Positions 61,845 through 64,000 of a DNA stretch of 64,000 nt are shown piece by piece. Every line of letters begins with the position of its first letter. Position 1 is the first letter of the stretch. The position numbers and the translations under genes were made by a program. The notes beneath the pieces are model-generated. The model saw only the letters and a list, made by a program, of their open reading frames with translations. It was not told where the DNA came from and searched no databases. Origin of the DNA: JASGJS01 sp047601185 (lineage in GTDB: Bacteria > Pseudomonadota > Gammaproteobacteria > JAURND01). The DNA is taken from NCBI GenBank assembly GCA_047601185.1, contig JASGJS010000001.1, positions 1,488,001-1,552,000 of the forward strand, in the 5' to 3' direction.

Positions 61845-62828
61845 ATGAAAAAACCTAAATTTGCTTTAGAAGTTTTGTTAGAGCCTTTTGATAATCATCG
61901 TTTATCGAATTTGGCTGGTAAATTCGATGAGCATTTAAAGCAGATCGAGCGTTATTGGAAGGTAGAGATTCATAGCCGCGGCAATCTCTTTCAGATTACG
62001 GGTCCTAAACGTGCGGCGCATAAAGCATCAGAAGTTTTACAAAAACTCTATCAAGAAACCGCTCACAATCATGGCATCCATTCCGATAAAATTCATTTAA
62101 TAATGCAACAAATTAATAAAAATTTACCGCCTCGATTAGCGTCGACGGATTTTAAAGACTGTATTGTTTATACCCGAGAAGTAAAGATCAAGCCGCGTAG
62201 CCCAAATCAATACCATTATATTAAAAATATTTTATCGCATGATATTAATTTTGGGATTGGGCCAGCGGGCACAGGCAAAACTTATTTGGCGGTGGCGCTG
62301 GCCGTTGCAGCGTTAGAGCAGGGGAAAGTGCAACGTATTATTTTAGTCCGACCCGCCGTTGAAGCCGGTGAAAAATTAGGTTTTTTACCGGGAGATTTAT
62401 CCGAAAAGATTGATCCCTATCTCAGACCGCTTTATGATGCTTTATACGAAATGCTCGGCGTTTCTCAAGTCGAAAAACTCATTTTTAAAAATGTGATTGA
62501 AGTTGCGCCGCTAGCGTATATGCGTGGTCGCACGTTAAGTGATGCTTTTGTGATCTTAGACGAAGGACAAAATACCACACGCGAACAGATGAAAATGTTT
62601 TTAACCCGAATTGGTTTTGGTTCTAAAGTGGTTGTGACGGGAGATATTACCCAAATTGATTTACCAAAACCTGATCAATCTGGCTTGCGTCATGCGATCG
62701 CGATCTTGGGATCAATCCCCGAAATTCATTTTACCTTCTTTCAAGCCACCGATGTGGTAAGACACCCACTGGTGCAGCTGATTATTCAAGCCTATGAAAA
62801 AAGTGAGCCAAAAAATCACTCCGCCTAA
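61845..62828 (+). CDS. ybeZ: PhoH-like ATPase (YbeZ)
   Basis: Cytoplasmic ATPase of 327 residues linked to YbeY and ribosome/RNA maturation. An N-terminal KH-like region is followed by Walker A GIGPAGTGKTYLA (about 138), VEAGEKLGFLPGDL, PLAYMRGRTL, Walker B AFVILDEGQNTT and VVTGDITQIDLP. It overlaps ybeY by 35 nt, so the two are made together. No clear ribosome-binding site is seen at the ATG. Confidence 0.95.
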   Translation: MKKPKFALEVLLEPFDNHRLSNLAGKFDEHLKQIERYWKVEIHSRGNLFQITGPKRAAHKASEVLQKLYQETAHNHGIHSDKIHLIMQQINKNLPPRLASTDFKDCIVYTREVKIKPRSPNQYHYIKNILSHDINFGIGPAGTGKTYLAVALAVAALEQGKVQRIILVRPAVEAGEKLGFLPGDLSEKIDPYLRPLYDALYEMLGVSQVEKLIFKNVIEVAPLAYMRGRTLSDAFVILDEGQNTTREQMKMFLTRIGFGSKVVVTGDITQIDLPKPDQSGLRHAIAILGSIPEIHFTFFQATDVVRHPLVQLIIQAYEKSEPKNHSA

Positions 62829-63285
62829 GCTGCAACTCTTTTTCCAGGTGGATTTGGAGGCTGCCGTTGAGCTTCCCAGTCGTTATTATTTCAGACGCTG
62901 GGTGATGGCTGCCTTAATGGCCAGCGGTAAAACCTTTAAAAAACCGCTACAGTGCACCCTTCGTATCGTAGAAGCTGCGGAAAGTCGATCCTTAAATGCC
63001 ACTTATCGGCAAAAAGATGCGCCAACCAACGTTTTGTCATTTCCCTTTCCCCCCCTTCCTGCAGTAAACTATCACTACCTAGGGGATTTGGTCATTTGTG
63101 CCTCTAAAGTGATACAAGAAGCCTCTGAGCAGCATAAATCTGCATTAGCACACTGGGCACATTTAACCATTCATGGGACATTGCATTTATTGGGGTATGA
63201 TCATGTACAAACCAGAGAGGCAGAAGCCATGGAAACATTGGAAATTGATATTTTAAGGAGCGTTGGATTTGAAAATCCTTATTAA
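62794..63285 (+). CDS. ybeY: Endoribonuclease YbeY
   Basis: Zinc-dependent RNase for 16S rRNA 3' maturation and 70S quality control. The 163 residues carry the metal motif HGTLHLLGYDH, with the preceding YLGDLVICASKV and the conserved Arg in RQKDAPTNVLSFP. The ATG at 62794 lies inside phoH; a later start is possible but the overlap is common for this pair. Confidence 0.95.
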   Translation: MKKVSQKITPPKLQLFFQVDLEAAVELPSRYYFRRWVMAALMASGKTFKKPLQCTLRIVEAAESRSLNATYRQKDAPTNVLSFPFPPLPAVNYHYLGDLVICASKVIQEASEQHKSALAHWAHLTIHGTLHLLGYDHVQTREAEAMETLEIDILRSVGFENPY

Positions 63286-63327
63286 GGAAAGTGCGATGAG
63301 ACCATTATTTGGCACCTTGCGATTATG

Positions 63328-63362
63328 GCTCGAGCCTGGGAGCGCGGGCAGCTTGCCCGCTT
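63328..63362 (-). repeat. Family-1 REP, single half
   Basis: GCTCGAGCCTGGGAGCGC followed by the hairpin GCGGGCA-GCT-TGCCCGC, the right half of a family-1 REPIN without a left partner nearby. Lies between ybeY and ftsK. Confidence 0.85.
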
Positions 63363-63398
63363 TAAAGATTTTGCCTTTTAAACTACTGTACTGAAACC

Positions 63399-64000
63399 GT
63401 GGACAATACTTCAAAATTTATTTCATTTGCTGACATTTTTCGGCGTCGGCTCCAAGAAGGCATCTTAATCATTGTCGCCGCTGTCGCGCTTTTTTTATTG
63501 CTCGCCTTGTTCACGCACGTAGAAACCGACCCTAGCTGGAAGCAAATCGGCACCAGCGCCAATATTATTAACGGCGGGGGCAGAGTAGGGGCCTTTCTCT
63601 CAGACCTGCTTTTGTATACGTTAGGTGGTTTTGGCTATTTACTGCCCTGTTTATTGTTTTACAGCGCTTGGCTAGTGTCCCGATTACGTAAGGACGTCGA
63701 AGAAGAATATTTCTCGTATTTATTAATGCTCAGAATCGCCGGTGGTTTATTTATTGTGTTAACCGGTTGCGCATTAGCGAGTTTATCCAGTGGCATAGCG
63801 GCTTATCAGGGCGGCGGGTTATTGGGTAAAATCCTCTTATTAGGGCTCGTACAGCAATTCAATTATGCCGGTAGCTTTCTCATTTTAGTCAGCTTATTTT
63901 TAACGGGGATTACCTTGCTGACGGGTTTGTCCTGGTTGACGGTCGCGGATTATATCGGAGAAAAAGTCTGGTCTTGTATCGCCTATTTTAAAAATATTGC
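63399..64000 (+). CDS. ftsK: DNA translocase FtsK, N-terminal part (cut by the window edge)
   Basis: GTG 63399 opens a frame that runs off the right edge. The 200 visible residues are the 4-TM anchor: LQEGILIIVAAVALFLLLAL, the periplasmic loop with TDPSWKQ and NGGGRVGAFLSDLLL, then YLLPCLLFYSAWLV, GGLFIVLTGCALASL and FLILVSLFLTGITLL. This matches the start of FtsK, which anchors at the septum and pumps chromosomes through it; the motor and gamma domains lie outside the window. Confidence 0.9.
   Translation, partial: MDNTSKFISFADIFRRRLQEGILIIVAAVALFLLLALFTHVETDPSWKQIGTSANIINGGGRVGAFLSDLLLYTLGGFGYLLPCLLFYSAWLVSRLRKDVEEEYFSYLLMLRIAGGLFIVLTGCALASLSSGIAAYQGGGLLGKILLLGLVQQFNYAGSFLILVSLFLTGITLLTGLSWLTVADYIGEKVWSCIAYFKNI

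Overview
The window looks like chromosome of a Gammaproteobacterium of the Legionellales, most likely near the Coxiellaceae. No 16S gene is present, so this rests on gene content. The supports are Legionella/Coxiella-like neighbourhoods (divergent gatCAB | mreBCD, then an AsmA/YhdP gene and tldD; miaB-phoH-ybeY), a xylA-xylB-symporter operon, a Kdo hydroxylase, an IS1111-group insertion sequence, and several long host-interaction-like proteins with no recognisable family. Gene density is high, many genes overlap by ATGA, and rare start codons occur (TTG for minD, GTG for gatC and ftsK, probably ATT for mreC).

Layout. 0.2-6.2 kb: accB-accC-prmA and a DsbA-like gene with dsbD, with a membrane protein of unknown function between. 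6.2-6.6 kb: tandem array of REP hairpins. 6.6-10.8 kb: xylose operon. 11-12 kb: a coiled-coil protein with hendecad repeats, a small protein and a MITE-like palindrome. 12-18 kb: acetoacetyl-CoA synthetase, MTA/SAH deaminase, gyrA. 18-23.3 kb: three paralogous unknown proteins, each with a basic NLS-like patch and a duplicated module. 23.4-27.1 kb: minE-minD and minC, split by an IS110/IS1111-family element that landed inside a REP hairpin. 27.1-32 kb: fadD-prpB-prpC-ispG. 32-38 kb: second sugar porter, ribbon-helix-helix protein, Kdo hydroxylase, Fic protein with a five-half-site operator, a frameshifted IQM-like gene, tRNA-Ser. 38-45 kb: ETF-ubiquinone oxidoreductase, 2-TM protein, outer-membrane protein, hydrolase, acyltransferase, two tiny basic or Gln-rich proteins back to back, a frameshifted CDP-alcohol phosphotransferase. 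45-60 kb: gatCAB | accessory island with a 666-aa effector-like gene | mreBCD, YhdP, TldD, HU. 60-64 kb: tRNA-Val, miaB, phoH, ybeY and the 5' end of ftsK.

Most housekeeping genes serve division and shape (Min, Mre, FtsK), fatty-acid and propionate use, translation quality and envelope assembly. Between them lie accessory genes bounded by two abundant REPIN-like repeat families whose stems show compensatory base changes.

The strongest finding is in the IS element. Its noncoding 3' end contains two similarly built loops. One matches both halves of the actual insertion site and the other matches both ends of the element, in the arrangement known for bridge RNAs (IS621/seekRNA). Other notable items are the NLS-bearing paralogue family, a candidate clan CE cysteine enzyme (His236, Gln306, Cys312) in the REPIN-flanked island, the ATT start of mreC, and the regularly spaced operator in front of fic.
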